Shown here: in pieces, positions 34,884 through 45,050 of the stretch | Position numbering within the stretch: the first letter of the stretch is position 1 | How the letters are laid out: every line of letters starts with the position of its first letter | From: Chionoecetes opilio | Lineage: Eukaryota; Arthropoda; Malacostraca; Decapoda; Majidae | NCBI GenBank assembly: GCA_016584305.1 | Contig: JACEEZ010018147.1 | Coordinates: 80,001 to 144,000 of the forward strand | DNA: 64,000 bases | Direction of reading: 5' to 3' | The notes under the pieces: generated by a model | Seen by the model: only the letters and a program-made list of their open reading frames with translations | What the model was told of the DNA's origin: nothing | Database searches by the model: none | Program-made: the position numbers and the translations under genes

Positions 34884-35392
34884 TCATCACTAAGAACACC
34901 ATTACATCAACACAGCCCCAACTCTATCACAAAGAATACCATTACATCAACACAGCCCCAACTCTATCACAAAGAATACCATTACATCAACACAGCCCCA
35001 ACTCTATCACAAGGAATACCATTACATCAACACAGCCCCAACTCTATCACAAAGAATACCATTACATCAACACAGCCCCAACTCTATCACAAAGAATACC
35101 ATTACATCAACACAGCCCCAACTCTATCACAAAGAATACTATTACATCAACACAGCCCCAACTCTATCACAAAGAATACCATTACATCAACACAGCCCCA
35201 ACTCTATCACAAAGAATACCATTACATCAACACAGCCACAACTCTATCACAAAGAATACCATTACATCAACACAGCCCCAACTCTATCACAAAGAATACC
35301 ATTACATCAACACAGCCCCAACTCTATCACAAAGAATACCATTACATCAACACAGCCCCAACTCTATCACAAGGAATACCATTACCGCAACT
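34884..35392. repeat. 40-bp minisatellite, about 12 units
   Basis: Head-to-tail copies of a 40-bp unit (aaagaataccattacatcaa, then cacagccccaactctatcac) differ by only one or two bases. The 189-codon plus-strand open frame here results from a unit that is open in all three frames. It lies between the convergent ISL2EU genes. Confidence 0.92.
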
Positions 35393-35401
35393 CATCACTA
35401 A

Positions 35402-35680
35402 GGCCCGTAACAAGAGTCATGATGAAAGTCAACGACGAATGACATGATGTCATGATGAGGGTCGAGGCAAAAGTCATGATGAAGGTCGAGCGACGAACGT
35501 CGAATGACCGAGGAATGTTACCAATAAAAGGATATTTTTCGGAAAGAAGAGCAGCGCGAAGACACGGGGGTTCGACCAGAAGCTGCTCTTCGTTCCAAAA
35601 AATATCCCTTTTATGGTAACATTCCTCGGTCATTCGACGTTCGTTCGCTCGACCTTCATCATGACTCTTGGTACGGGCCT
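35402..35680. mobile_element. Foldback MITE with GGCCCG ends, copy 2
   Basis: Same family as 32,154-32,360: ends GGCCCGTAACAAGAGTCATG and, inverted, GGCCCGTACCAAGAGTCATG, with TAA on both sides (35,399-35,401 and 35,681-35,683). The arms pair over about 90 bp (for example gaccgaggaatgttacc with its inverse). A tandem duplication of an atgatgaaggtcga-like piece lies in the left arm. It has landed at the edge of the minisatellite. Confidence 0.78.
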
Positions 35681-35830
35681 AAGATTGCATCACATCAACA
35701 CTGTCCCAACTCATCATCATCATCACCACAGAGGTTTCCATTCTCTTAATTACCAGAACTTGTATTACGATCAAACAACCTCTGGTAAATAAATTTTTCA
35801 TAAAAAAACATAGCCTTTGTAACATCGGCT

Positions 35831-38800
35831 TCAAATCTGCTTTTTGTCAAAGTATATTCTTTCAATGGTTAAACAGGGTTCCTTTTTTGGGAATAAAACA
35901 AAGTCACACCATGGGTAACCTGTCACCCCAAGATGGGCTTGTACTTGAGTGTACCATGCAGATGACTTCTTGAGGTGTACTTTGCCATCATTACCCAAAA
36001 CAACATGGTATTTCCCCTTCGAGCAACCTCTTCTCCTGTAAGGGAATTTGTATGTGTGCTGTAAGGCACTTAATTTATAAAAGTCCAGTGCCACAACATT
36101 TGCACTTGACGACACCATCTGGGCTTACTCTTAAAATTGGATTTGTTTCACAAATGAATAAGCCAGTTTCTGATACCTTTAGTGATTCATGCTTATGTTT
36201 CATGTTTTTATAGTATAGTTTTCTCACAAAAGGTTAACTTCTTTTTCCATATTCAGTAGCACTGTTTCCACTGAATTTGGACTGCCCCATGATTGAATCC
36301 ACAACATAATTGTCACTACAATCCCTGCTATAATGAGCAGCCAGGTGGAGAGTTGTTTGATGTTAAGGCTCCAACTCTTTTGTTTTTTCCATAGAGAACA
36401 CTTAGCTTGAGCCTTGGTAAACTTTCTAATGTTTTCCCTGATGGTATCAGTGAAGTGCTGAGATAAATCGACTATAAATGATGTACACTGTTCTCTCTGA
36501 AATGTTGTGCCAACTCTGGGAGAGTGATTAATTTTGTTGCTGGAGATGGTTCATACGATTGCTGCAAATGTATGGCATTCGTCTCCTTCAGTAAAGCCCG
36601 GAAGTCGTTGTCCATGTCCTCATCTTGGTATGCTGATCCGAACACACATGCCTTGTACATGGATTCTGGATGAGGAACAGTCGGCCGTGGCTGCTAGTGT
36701 CATGTCTGCACATAAAGATTTCTTTTAGTTTGGGAAGCATAACCTAAATCAATGCAAAACATTATTGGGACAGGAGTGAAGAAAAAATTACTATTTATCA
36801 AACGGCTATTATATTACTTTACACTACCAACTTTCCGTCACTCGTGAGTCACAGGACTGACTCACTTTCCCGCGTTAAGCGGCTATCACACGGTGCGTTT
36901 CGTCGGACTGTTTCGTCGAACTTCCCATTTGCTTGGACTGTTTCGTCGAACTTTGAGGGTCATTTAGCCGAACATGTTCGATGAAATGGTTAGGTGAAAT
37001 TATACAAAATGTTGCACATTTCCATTGAAAACAAGTATCTTCATCAGAAAAAGCCGTAAAACTTGGCCAGGAAATAATAGTCAGTGTCTCGGAAACCAGG
37101 GAAGTGACGGAATTATACGAAAACAACTGTGCCCCGCCCGCAGGTTCTAACGGGAGGGGCTCCGACCCCTTCGACCCCCTGACGAGAATATTAACATAAC
37201 CGAAACTTAACCTAACCTCCTAAGGGATGGGGTTGGGTGGAGGCAGGTCGGGGTGGTCTATGCATTATTAGACAACTCTTGTACTTTCTTTAATATGTAT
37301 ATGTTTTAAAGGTTACGCATGTAGAAATGAATAAATACTGCACATTATACTAAGCAAAAAATATTCTGTTAAGTGTAACGGTGGTAGCGACCGCGCAGTT
37401 CTCGTCCACTATAACCCATTAGCCCACATGAACGCGTCTTCATATGTCGCCGTTCTCTTCTAACAATCACCTCCCTCTTTCATCACCAATAGCTACATAT
37501 ATATATGCCTCTAAAGTTAAAACATTAACAACAATCTCCGCGCCTCCCACTGTAATCGCTTTTCATCTTTGTTTGTTATGGTTTATGTTATTGTTGTGGT
37601 GAAGTCGGTTGGCCCAAGCGTGTGCTAGATGTGTTGTCAAACAGGTCAAGCCAAATGCTTGTTTGGTTCAACGAAACGTTTCAGTCCGCCGAAATGCCTC
37701 GTGTGATACCCGCTTCACACCTTTATAAAGAGAGTAGTGACAACTCGATTTATGAGCACCTTCTTGCTGTCAGGGCCTCTCCGTGCACTCCAGACCCGCG
37801 GAAGTTTTCAAGGCATGACCCCGCAGTATATCATTATATATATTTTGGATGTTTATACATGTATAAATGATATCTGATCCCCAGTGCAAAAAGGGGAAAA
37901 AAAATCATCCTATAATTATGTATTATAATATACTATATCAAAATTTTCTGTATATAACAGCAATGGCAGTGGCCTACAAATGGTTATCCATCACTTAAGT
38001 GGAATGTACGAACCCTTCCATCAGTGTGATAAATCCTCAAAGGCTCTGAAGACTTGTGTGGCTTGTCCCAGGTACAAAGTAAATCTGTAGGTGTTGGCCG
38101 CTGGATGGAAAGACTGACTTCATTTCTGTGTACAAAGTTGGCCACAGCATACATTAATGCCACAACATGTTGCAGCTTCCATCATCTCTGAAAATATGTT
38201 ACCATATATTATAATGGGCATTATATTAACTTAGCTTTGTGTCACCCTCATAAATTTGACACAAATATATTCCTTACTGATGTCTTATATATTGATTTAT
38301 ATGTCCAGTTTTTACCAGAGGAGCCTACATACTTCATCTACTACATTATAAGATAAACATTCCTTATGTCCTCAACAAACAGCTCAGTAGAGTGTGGTAA
38401 AATTACGCATGCATCGTCCAATGGGGTCCAATTGCATGTCTGATTAGATTAAATCTTGTTTTTTACTTTTTTTAAAAATAAAGTAGTTTAAAATAGGCTT
38501 TTTACTTGTATACCTTTTGTGTCTACGTGGGTTGATTAGATTAGGTTATTATTGATGCTTTTACAAATGGAGAATGTTTTTCCAGTCAAAACGTCTAAGA
38601 AGTGTATTTGTAGAAATTTGTCATCACTTTCTCAAATCGCAGACAACACACTTTTTTGAGGTTTACACAGGAAAAAACTATCTCCATTAGGGAATGCATC
38701 ACATATTAATCGAAAAAAATATATATCGTCTGAAAATCTTGCAACAGTCATAAACTACATTATTACCTTTGATGTCCTTACTCAAATATTTACTTGGTTA

Positions 38801-39439
38801 ATTTTTTGGAATATGTGGAATACATCTCATTAAGAACATTTCAATTACCATAGGTAGTCATACAAATACTTAAAACAAAATGTAAAATTCAACTTACCCT
38901 ATGCACTGACATCCACTGGCTTCAATATTTCCTCTGTTTGTAGCAAGAAGCCAAACACAATAGGGAGACTCCTTCTGTGCAGTCTGTCTGATACATTTAG
39001 CTCTAATATAGGACATATTACCATCATGTGGTTTTATTTGCACTGTGTTTATGTGGTTGTCATTGCATAATTGATAGCCTCTTTCATTTTCAAAGTTTTC
39101 TAGCCGTTTGGCAGGCCATCCTTTCTTGTTCATGAGGTATATTAGGCAACATGCTGAGGTTATGGATGGTATTTTGGTGAGGTTATCATCCCAACCTGTT
39201 AATAAATGGGGGTCTGGAAAGACCACGACATCTCCGTTAACAGTGATCGTCCTTCTTGATTCACTAACACTTTCTCCATCTGTTGGCTCGAATTGATCCA
39301 CTAAAGAAGGATTTTCATGAGAGTTTTTCACTAGTTTTACGAGCTTCTCTTTACAGTAGCCCGAATGAGGTACTGCTCTGTCTCTCAAGTACTGTTTCAG
39401 CAGCGATACTGTCCATTTCTCACACGCGATTGACTCCAT
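35831..39439 (-). pseudogene. ISL2EU second gene: SAP, SWIM and YqaJ domains
   Basis: The minus-strand exon 39,439-38,888 starts with ATG and a SAP-type DNA-binding helix pair (WTVSLLKQYLRDRAV, then KEKLVKLVKN, residues 8-40). It ends in GCQCIG, the first Cys pair of a SWIM zinc finger, next to a GTAAG donor. The next exon (38,189 to about 37,995) continues DDGSC and then, after a one-base loss, HVVALMYAVANF, completing SWIM. Later pieces are 36,703-36,472 (PHPESMYKACVFGSAYQDED) and 36,118-35,831, with the YqaJ C-terminal block KKSSAWYTQVQAHLGVTGYP, then WCDFVLF and ERIYFD. The exonuclease core between 36,470 and 36,120 is full of stops. YqaJ proteins are phage-type recombination nucleases; their role in ISL2EU is not known to me. 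Confidence 0.78.
36877..37715. mobile_element. Inverted-repeat element inside the YqaJ gene
   Basis: The left end AAGCGGCTATCACACGGTGC and the inverted right end AAGCGGGTATCACACGAGGC match over about 36 bp with a few mismatches. The inner part contains AACCT repeats and another possible element end (gcgaccgcgcagttctcgtc near 37,390). No open frame. It lies between YqaJ exons, so it is probably intronic. Confidence 0.6.
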
Positions 39440-39559
39440 ACTTCACAATTTTCTCTTGTGATTGTCTAAGTCTCGTGGTTTCACGTTGAAATGATGGGGA
39501 GAACAGGATTAATAGACTACAAGTCTGTTGATCCTGGGGAAGAACACGTTGCCGTTGTA

Positions 39560-40453
39560 GCGATCTCACCAGGCTACCCTTGGTCCGAGTAGCTACACCT
39601 CACAAATACGCACTGAAACACTGCTCCCTGGGTGAATATTTGTTTGACAATGTATACCAATTGTGATCCTGGGTAAAACGTGGTGGAAACATTGAATGTA
39701 GAGTAGTAATCAAAGTAGAACATATAGAACATTTCAAGCGAATGTACCCTTGCCTAGAATACTACCCTACCCGTATACTGAAACACTGCTCCCTGGGTGA
39801 ATATTTGTTTGACAATATATACCAATTGTAATCCTGGGTAAAACATGGTGGAAACATTGAATGTAGAGTAGTAATCAAAGTAGAACATATAGAACATTTC
39901 AAGCGACTGTACCCTTGCCTAGAACACTACCCTACCCGTATACTGAAACACTGCTCTCTGGGTGAATATTTGTTTGACAATGTATACCAATTGTAATCCT
40001 GGGTAAAACGTGGTGGAAACATTGAATGTAGAGTAGTAATTAACGTAGAACATAGAACATTTCAAGCGAATGTACCCTTGCCTAGAACACTACGTACCCT
40101 ACCATTATACTGAAACACTGCTCCCTGCATGGTGAATAGTTGTTTGACAATATATACGTTTTACCCAAGATCAGAATTGGTATACGTGTACTACTACTAT
40201 ATTGTCAAACAACTATTCGCCTAGGGATCAGTTTCAGTATACGGGTAGGAAGTTGTTCTAGGCAAGGGTACATTCGCTTGAAATGTTCTATGTTCTACTT
40301 TAATTACTACTCTACATTCAATGTTGCCACCATGTTTTACCCAGGATCACAACTGGTATACATTGTCAAACAAATATTCACCCAGGGAGCAGTGTTTCAG
40401 TGCGTATTTGTGAGATGTAGGTACTCGGACCAAGGGTAGCCTGGTGAGATCGC
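39560..40453. mobile_element. Inverted-repeat element with about 100-bp arms and 166-bp tandem repeats
   Basis: The left arm starts GCGATCTCACCAGGCTACCC (39,560) and its inverse ends at 40,453. Pairing continues for about 100 bp through cactgctccctgggtgaata. Inside the left half, a 165-167-bp unit beginning ctgaaacactgctc is repeated at 39,612, 39,778, 39,943 and, in part, 40,110. One inverted unit forms the right half. No coding capacity. It lies upstream of the YqaJ gene and near the right end of the ISL2EU element. Confidence 0.72.
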
Positions 40454-40544
40454 TCCGCAGTCCCATGCGTTCTGTTGTTGGTGGTGATGACGAAGAATGT
40501 ATATTTCGGTACAAGTAATAGCTACTGCACACTGTGTTGTTAAA

Positions 40545-40688
40545 ATGAAGAAATTACCCTCATTTGATAAAACTCAATGTGAAGAGCTACTTATACAAAT
40601 ACATAGAATGTTGTTACCTGATACAATAAAAAATGAGGGAAGTATGTACCGAAAACATCTCACGACGAACGCGCTCAGCAAGAAATAA
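40545..40688 (+). CDS. Small open frame, unrecognised
   Basis: 48 codons begin MKKLPSFDKTQCEELLIQIH. It lies between the palindromic element and the right end of the ISL2EU transposon. The composition looks protein-like but no domain is recognised, and it may be chance. If real it could be a first exon, since no further frame joins it directly. Confidence 0.2.
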   Translation: MKKLPSFDKTQCEELLIQIHRMLLPDTIKNEGSMYRKHLTTNALSKK

Positions 40689-40878
40689 ACAGACGAATGG
40701 CCCCGAAGTTATCGTACCGGATCATTCAAAAGATTATATATATATTACCCAACATATAGAAAAAGAAAGAGTAAAATACACTGATCAAAAGGATATAGAA
40801 AAATATTCATATATTGAGAGATTTATGGTTGTCCACCTTTTGGGAGAAAAACACTAACGACATCTGGTGGCTTGGTCC

Positions 40879-40904
40879 GTGAAATGCTAACCGTGATAAG
40901 TCGA
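40879..40904 (-). repeat. ISL2EU right terminal inverted repeat
   Basis: Ends in GTGATAAGTCGA, the exact inverse of the left end. It is followed by AT at 40,905-40,906 and then the LINE-B coding sequence. Confidence 0.85.
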
Positions 40905-40906
40905 AT

Positions 40907-42701
40907 TGTACAACTTAATGATAGGTTTCACGTCAGCGCCTACCCAAGACTCACAGCCATACAGTAAAGACGACATGAGGGCAGCATCGAACAAACGACG
41001 TTTTACAATAAAAGGAATGTCATTGTTTTTTCGAATAAATTAAACAAATTTTAAAACATGACATAACTTGTTTTGTGCATGTATTTTCACAGCAGATGAC
41101 ACCGAACCGTCACACGTGAAGGGAGTCCCCAGATACACGTAGCTGCTGCAGGGCTCCACCACTAACCCGTCCACGCGCAGCGGCTCGGCGTCCCCTGCTT
41201 GACCGTTTATCACGAAAAACTTTGTTTTACCTATATTTATCTTCATTCCATATTCATCACAAAATTCCTTTAATATACAAAACTTCTTTAACATGTTGTC
41301 CCTGGTCGTAGCAAGTATCACCGCATCATCCATATACAACAATATGTGCAGCCATTCTATAAATGTCTCAGGACTACAATTATCTCTCATTATTTTTACC
41401 AACTCGTCTACATATAATATAAATAGGAGACAAGATGTGGACAGACCTTGCCTTACTCCGACGGTGGAGGTGACAACTGCACAGCCTAAAATACTTTCCG
41501 TGACGCGGTACATGGCAACTATAGCTGCAAGCATCATCATTCCACAACCTAGACGCTTCAGAGTCATAAACAACTTTTGTCTTGGCATTACGTCATATGC
41601 CTTCGAAAAATCAATGAAAGACACGAATAACTTGTTTTTCTTCCTCCTTGCGGAGTCAGTGAATAGCCGTAACGTAACAATATGTTCCAGGCATCCTCGC
41701 TTTTGTTGTGCTCCGGCCTGCTCCCGACACGGCTTAAACCACTGGCCTAGTCTATGACAGAGGACCATGTCGTACAGCTTGGTGATGGAGTTAGTAACAC
41801 TAATTCCCCGATAATTATCTGGGTTTATCCTGTCCCCTTTCTTAAAGATGGTAAAAATCTTTGCCCTGGTCCATGATAAAGGATACTGACCACTCATGAA
41901 AACTCTGTTGAATAGGGTAACAATAGTCAAAAACAGGTGTACAGGCAACAGCGAAAATATACCAGGCGATATTCCGTCCGGCCCGCAGGCTTTGTCTGGC
42001 TTCATATTCTTGACTTGATCAAAAATTTCTGCAGGTGAAATGGGGCTATCTAACACTGGTATGCTAACCTCTGTGCTTACTTCCTCGTTGGGTGGGACAT
42101 GTGGGGGGTTAAGTATTCTCTCAAAGTGTGTCTTAAAATCTTCATCTCCGGGTGACACCTCTTTTCCATATTTTGACACATCAAAATTACCTCTCCAGTC
42201 TATGGCTCGCCACACTCTAACATCATCTTTGTCCTGTAACAACCTCTCCCATTTACCTAAATGATCATCCCTGACTTCTATATCCTGGTCATGGCTCTTA
42301 CTCCGAACAGCGCAACTGTAGAGCTCATTGGATATCATATTGGCTAAACCATCAAAATCATCATCGTTGTCAACATCTATATTCACATCAACAACACTAT
42401 TCTCAAAAAGTTCCCTGTCAATGTCAGAAAAGCGCACAGGCTTCCTTGATAACCTGTGTCTGGCAGCGTTGCCGTGTGGTGCTGAGTGGTCTCCCAGCGC
42501 CGACGCCCTCTCGCACACCAGGGCAAGATTCACACCTGGGCCAGAAGCCACAAAACACTTAAAGACCTTTTTTTGGTCGTTAGTCCAACGACGGAACCCA
42601 CAGCGCGGAAAATTCGTCGATTTCGTCGTTAACGTGCACACTGGCCAACGACTGCTCAAGACCAGTATTAGCAGAGGTCGGAAGTCTCCAGGCATGCTCA
42701 T
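40907..42701 (-). pseudogene. LINE-B reverse transcriptase
   Basis: A 553-codon minus-strand frame (42,701-41,040) holds the linker and RT: KACGPDGISPGIFSLLP, DNYRGISVTNS, FIDFSKAYDVMPRQKL with the first catalytic Asp, VGVRQGLSTSCLLF, and LLYMDDAVILA with the catalytic Asp pair. It then stops at a TAA (41,040-41,042). The same frame continues past the stop through FIRKNNDIPFIVKRRLFDAA and ESWVGADVKPIIKLY to 40,907, where the ISL2EU element begins. LINE-like sequence begins near 42,560 (ERASALGDHSA is a familiar block). Residues upstream of that are probably not LINE, so the first Met is not the true start. Apart from the one stop the active site is intact. Confidence 0.83.
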
Positions 42702-43398
42702 TATTGCTTGGTATGCTATGAAATATCTTTTTTATAGGTGAATGTAGACATATGATTGCATTTGGATGGATATTATTCATATATATGAGTAAAGAGATGA
42801 AATACAAGCAAGGGACTCATCTACGTCCGGCAGCGCGGCCTTCGGCAGCAGCAGCAGTAGCAGGATGAAGCCCGTGAGGTGGATATCAACACCAACTTCA
42901 CCAAGGGAGGTAGATGTCTTTGGTAATATTTAGTTGGGGAGCGAGAACCCCTTGAGGAATCCTATGATCCCTGGTGATATCCTATGGTGCTATCACAGAC
43001 GTGGGAGCTGACTGTCTTCTTCAGGAAGGCACAGGTGAGGCGGATAACTGCGGGTTTTTACTCAAAACTGTTGAGTGTGGCGGCTGGAGCCCCCAGCTCC
43101 TCCGCCACTGTAGGTTTGGGCAGGCTTAAACGTCTCATTACTCGTTATTATACAACCTAGTGATTATGGTGAGATGTTATATATACTTGTCATTATCTAA
43201 ATCAATGTAGCACCGTGTGTCACCTTAAATAAGGGTGATTTAAAGATGTTATGATGAGGTGACTGATAACGGGGCAGAGTGACGGAGAGGCCTTGCCGCG
43301 GGGCCTCTCCATAACACAAATATTCACTACTTTAACCCACACACACACCTTCTACCACCAAAACACTAGCAACACAGGCTCCTTACTTATACATCTTG
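42702..43398. other. Unassigned part of the insert between LINE-B pieces
   Basis: No gene recognised. The stretch is moderately GC-rich near 42,820-43,120 and AT-rich near 43,140-43,250. An inverted gaggccttgccgcggggcctc hairpin lies near 43,289. The border with LINE-B could lie anywhere between about 42,540 and 42,710. Confidence 0.4.
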
Positions 43399-45050
43399 TT
43401 AAGCTCCGCGGACGCCGCCGCTCCGCTACTCCCGAAGGGGGGAAGGAAGGAAACTGCGTGCGCGGAGGCTCAACGGGGGGTGTTGATATACGTAGCTCCT
43501 GTTGTAGCGTCCCCCCAACCCGCTATGGTTCTATCCAATCGGTCGCTGGTCGTGGCATGACAAATAACCCCGGCACCTCTACCTGAAGGTGCTGGGTTGG
43601 GCTTTATCTCCTTGTACCGGCAGGTACGACGGGGCAGTGCCCGTAGCTTCGGAGATACGGGGAGCTTACCTCCCCAGGCTTATAACGCCCCGGGCTTTAC
43701 CCGGGGGGCGACCCTCCCTGTTCCCCCCCGAGGCCCCTAGCTTGCATAGTTGCCCCGGGGTCAATCCATTATCGCCCGCCCCTGTCATGCACTGTCAATC
43801 ATATAGATACATCACCATCTGCTGCGTCGCCTTCAGGAAGACCTGTATGTGGTGCTCAAGAGGTCCTAAGATCCTGTTGCAGGTGCCTCGTAATGCCCCG
43901 GGGTTCCGGGGGGGGGGAACCCAGGGGAAGCCTCCTGAAGGAGGTATCTCGTAGGGCGTCGTAGTAGCGTAGAGTTTCACCTCCAGCCCACGCCCGCCCC
44001 TAGTGCCTGCCCCCAGCGCCCAGTGGCTCCCCAAGGGCCCTGAAGAGAGGCCACAGGGGTAGGTAGTGTGGAGGGACGTCATGGTCTCGTAGAGTAGCAC
44101 TTCCCTACCCCCTGGGGCAAGTGGGGGCGCCCCTTGGTTGCCCCCCCGGCGGATCCGGGAAGCCAGGGGCCCCAGGGGAATCCCCCCCGGGAGGGGGGCG
44201 TGTTCGGGACATTTTGGGTCTCGTAGAGTTGCCTTCCCCCCTTGGGTTATGCGGGGTATTCCTTATCGTCCCTCGAAAGCTCGTCGTCCCTGGGGCAAAG
44301 TAAAGACCACAGGGGCAACGCCAGCGCCGCTATTTGCCCCGCCGGGCCCCTTCATACCCGGAGCCCAGGAGAACACAGGGGAAAAGCCACCGGGCAGGTG
44401 CCGGGCAGGACGTCGGGACTTCGTAGAGATGAGTACACCTGCCCCAGGGGACAAGCGGAGTGGGGGGGCGGGGGCTCGGGTAAAAAAGGACGCGGCGTGT
44501 GTTGGCACTACTTGAGCGCGGGGTACGGGAAGGAATACCACCAAACTCCTCCCGCGCAAGACACTATCCTAAGATATCACCGCGCGAAATAATACTTTTG
44601 GCCCACCGCGGGTATATAAAATCTGCCCTTCTCCTCCTGTCTTCGGGTGCCCGGCTTTGGGGTGGGTAATTCAAAGGTTATTTCAGTGCTGACTAATTGA
44701 AGTGTGGCGTGAATTGGGATGAAGTTTTCGCACTCTTCCCCCTTCTCCTCGCCCCCTCACCTTCTCACTCTCTCACCTCTCCCTCACCTTCTCTCACTCT
44801 CTCTCACTTTCTCTCTCTCCTTCTCCCCCCCCTTTTTCTCTTTCGCCGGGGGAACGGAGGGCCCCCTGAGCTGGGTCACAAATTGCGGGTGGGCGCCGGC
44901 CCACCCTTCATGGGGCTGATAAGGAAGTTTGTTGTAACCAACATCAATTGCCTCTCTCCTATCTACCCCCGTCATCAGTCCCTTTCTGCCTCTTCCTTCC
45001 TTATTCTTCCTTCCTTCATTCCCCATTCTCCACGTTCTAAACCCTCACAT
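43399..45050 (+). repeat. GC-rich 1.65-kb direct repeat, copy 1
   Basis: Matches 46,600-48,235 in the same orientation over its full length, starting ctccgcgg and ending near cacgttct. It contains GC-rich segments with a recurring TCTCGTAGAGT-like motif (near 43,945, 44,084, 44,218 and 44,419), a TATATAAA box, and a pyrimidine-rich tract of ctct/ctcacc repeats (44,735-44,840). Open frames are short and mostly Gly/Pro-rich and do not correspond between the copies, so coding is unlikely. It may be a long LTR, a complex GC-rich satellite or a segmental duplication. Composition is sharply unlike the surroundings. Confidence 0.75.
44613..44620 (+). promoter_or_regulatory. TATA box in the GC-rich repeat
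   Basis: TATATAAA follows a GC-rich stretch and is followed about 25-30 bp later by TCTTCGGG. In copy 2 the equivalent reads gtattaaatc near 47,788, so the box is damaged there. A role in transcription is inferred only from sequence. Confidence 0.4.

Larger units (their letters stand above)
29803..40904 (+). mobile_element. ISL2EU-type DNA transposon, 11,102 bp
   Basis: The ends are perfect 12-bp inverted repeats, TCGACTTATCAC at 29,803-29,814 and GTGATAAGTCGA at 40,893-40,904. The similarity continues for about 26 bp with three mismatches. Both ends are flanked by AT (29,801-29,802 and 40,905-40,906). From memory, ISL2EU elements of the IS5/Harbinger-like group make AT duplications, use a THAP-containing DDE transposase and carry a second gene with a YqaJ nuclease domain. 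All of these are seen here: transposase on the plus strand and YqaJ gene on the minus strand, convergent. At least four smaller inverted-repeat elements and one LINE scrap lie inside. Both genes are damaged, so the copy is probably inactive. Confidence 0.88.

Noticed and set aside
34884..35392. CRISPR-like array
   Set aside because: Units are contiguous without unique spacers, and the context is eukaryotic. It is a minisatellite.
34832..35401. 189-codon repetitive open frame
   Set aside because: The 40-bp minisatellite unit is open in all frames. The repeat explains the frame and there is no signal for expression.
41293..42741. Plus-strand open frames opposite LINE-B RT
   Set aside because: Shadows of the real minus-strand RT frame.
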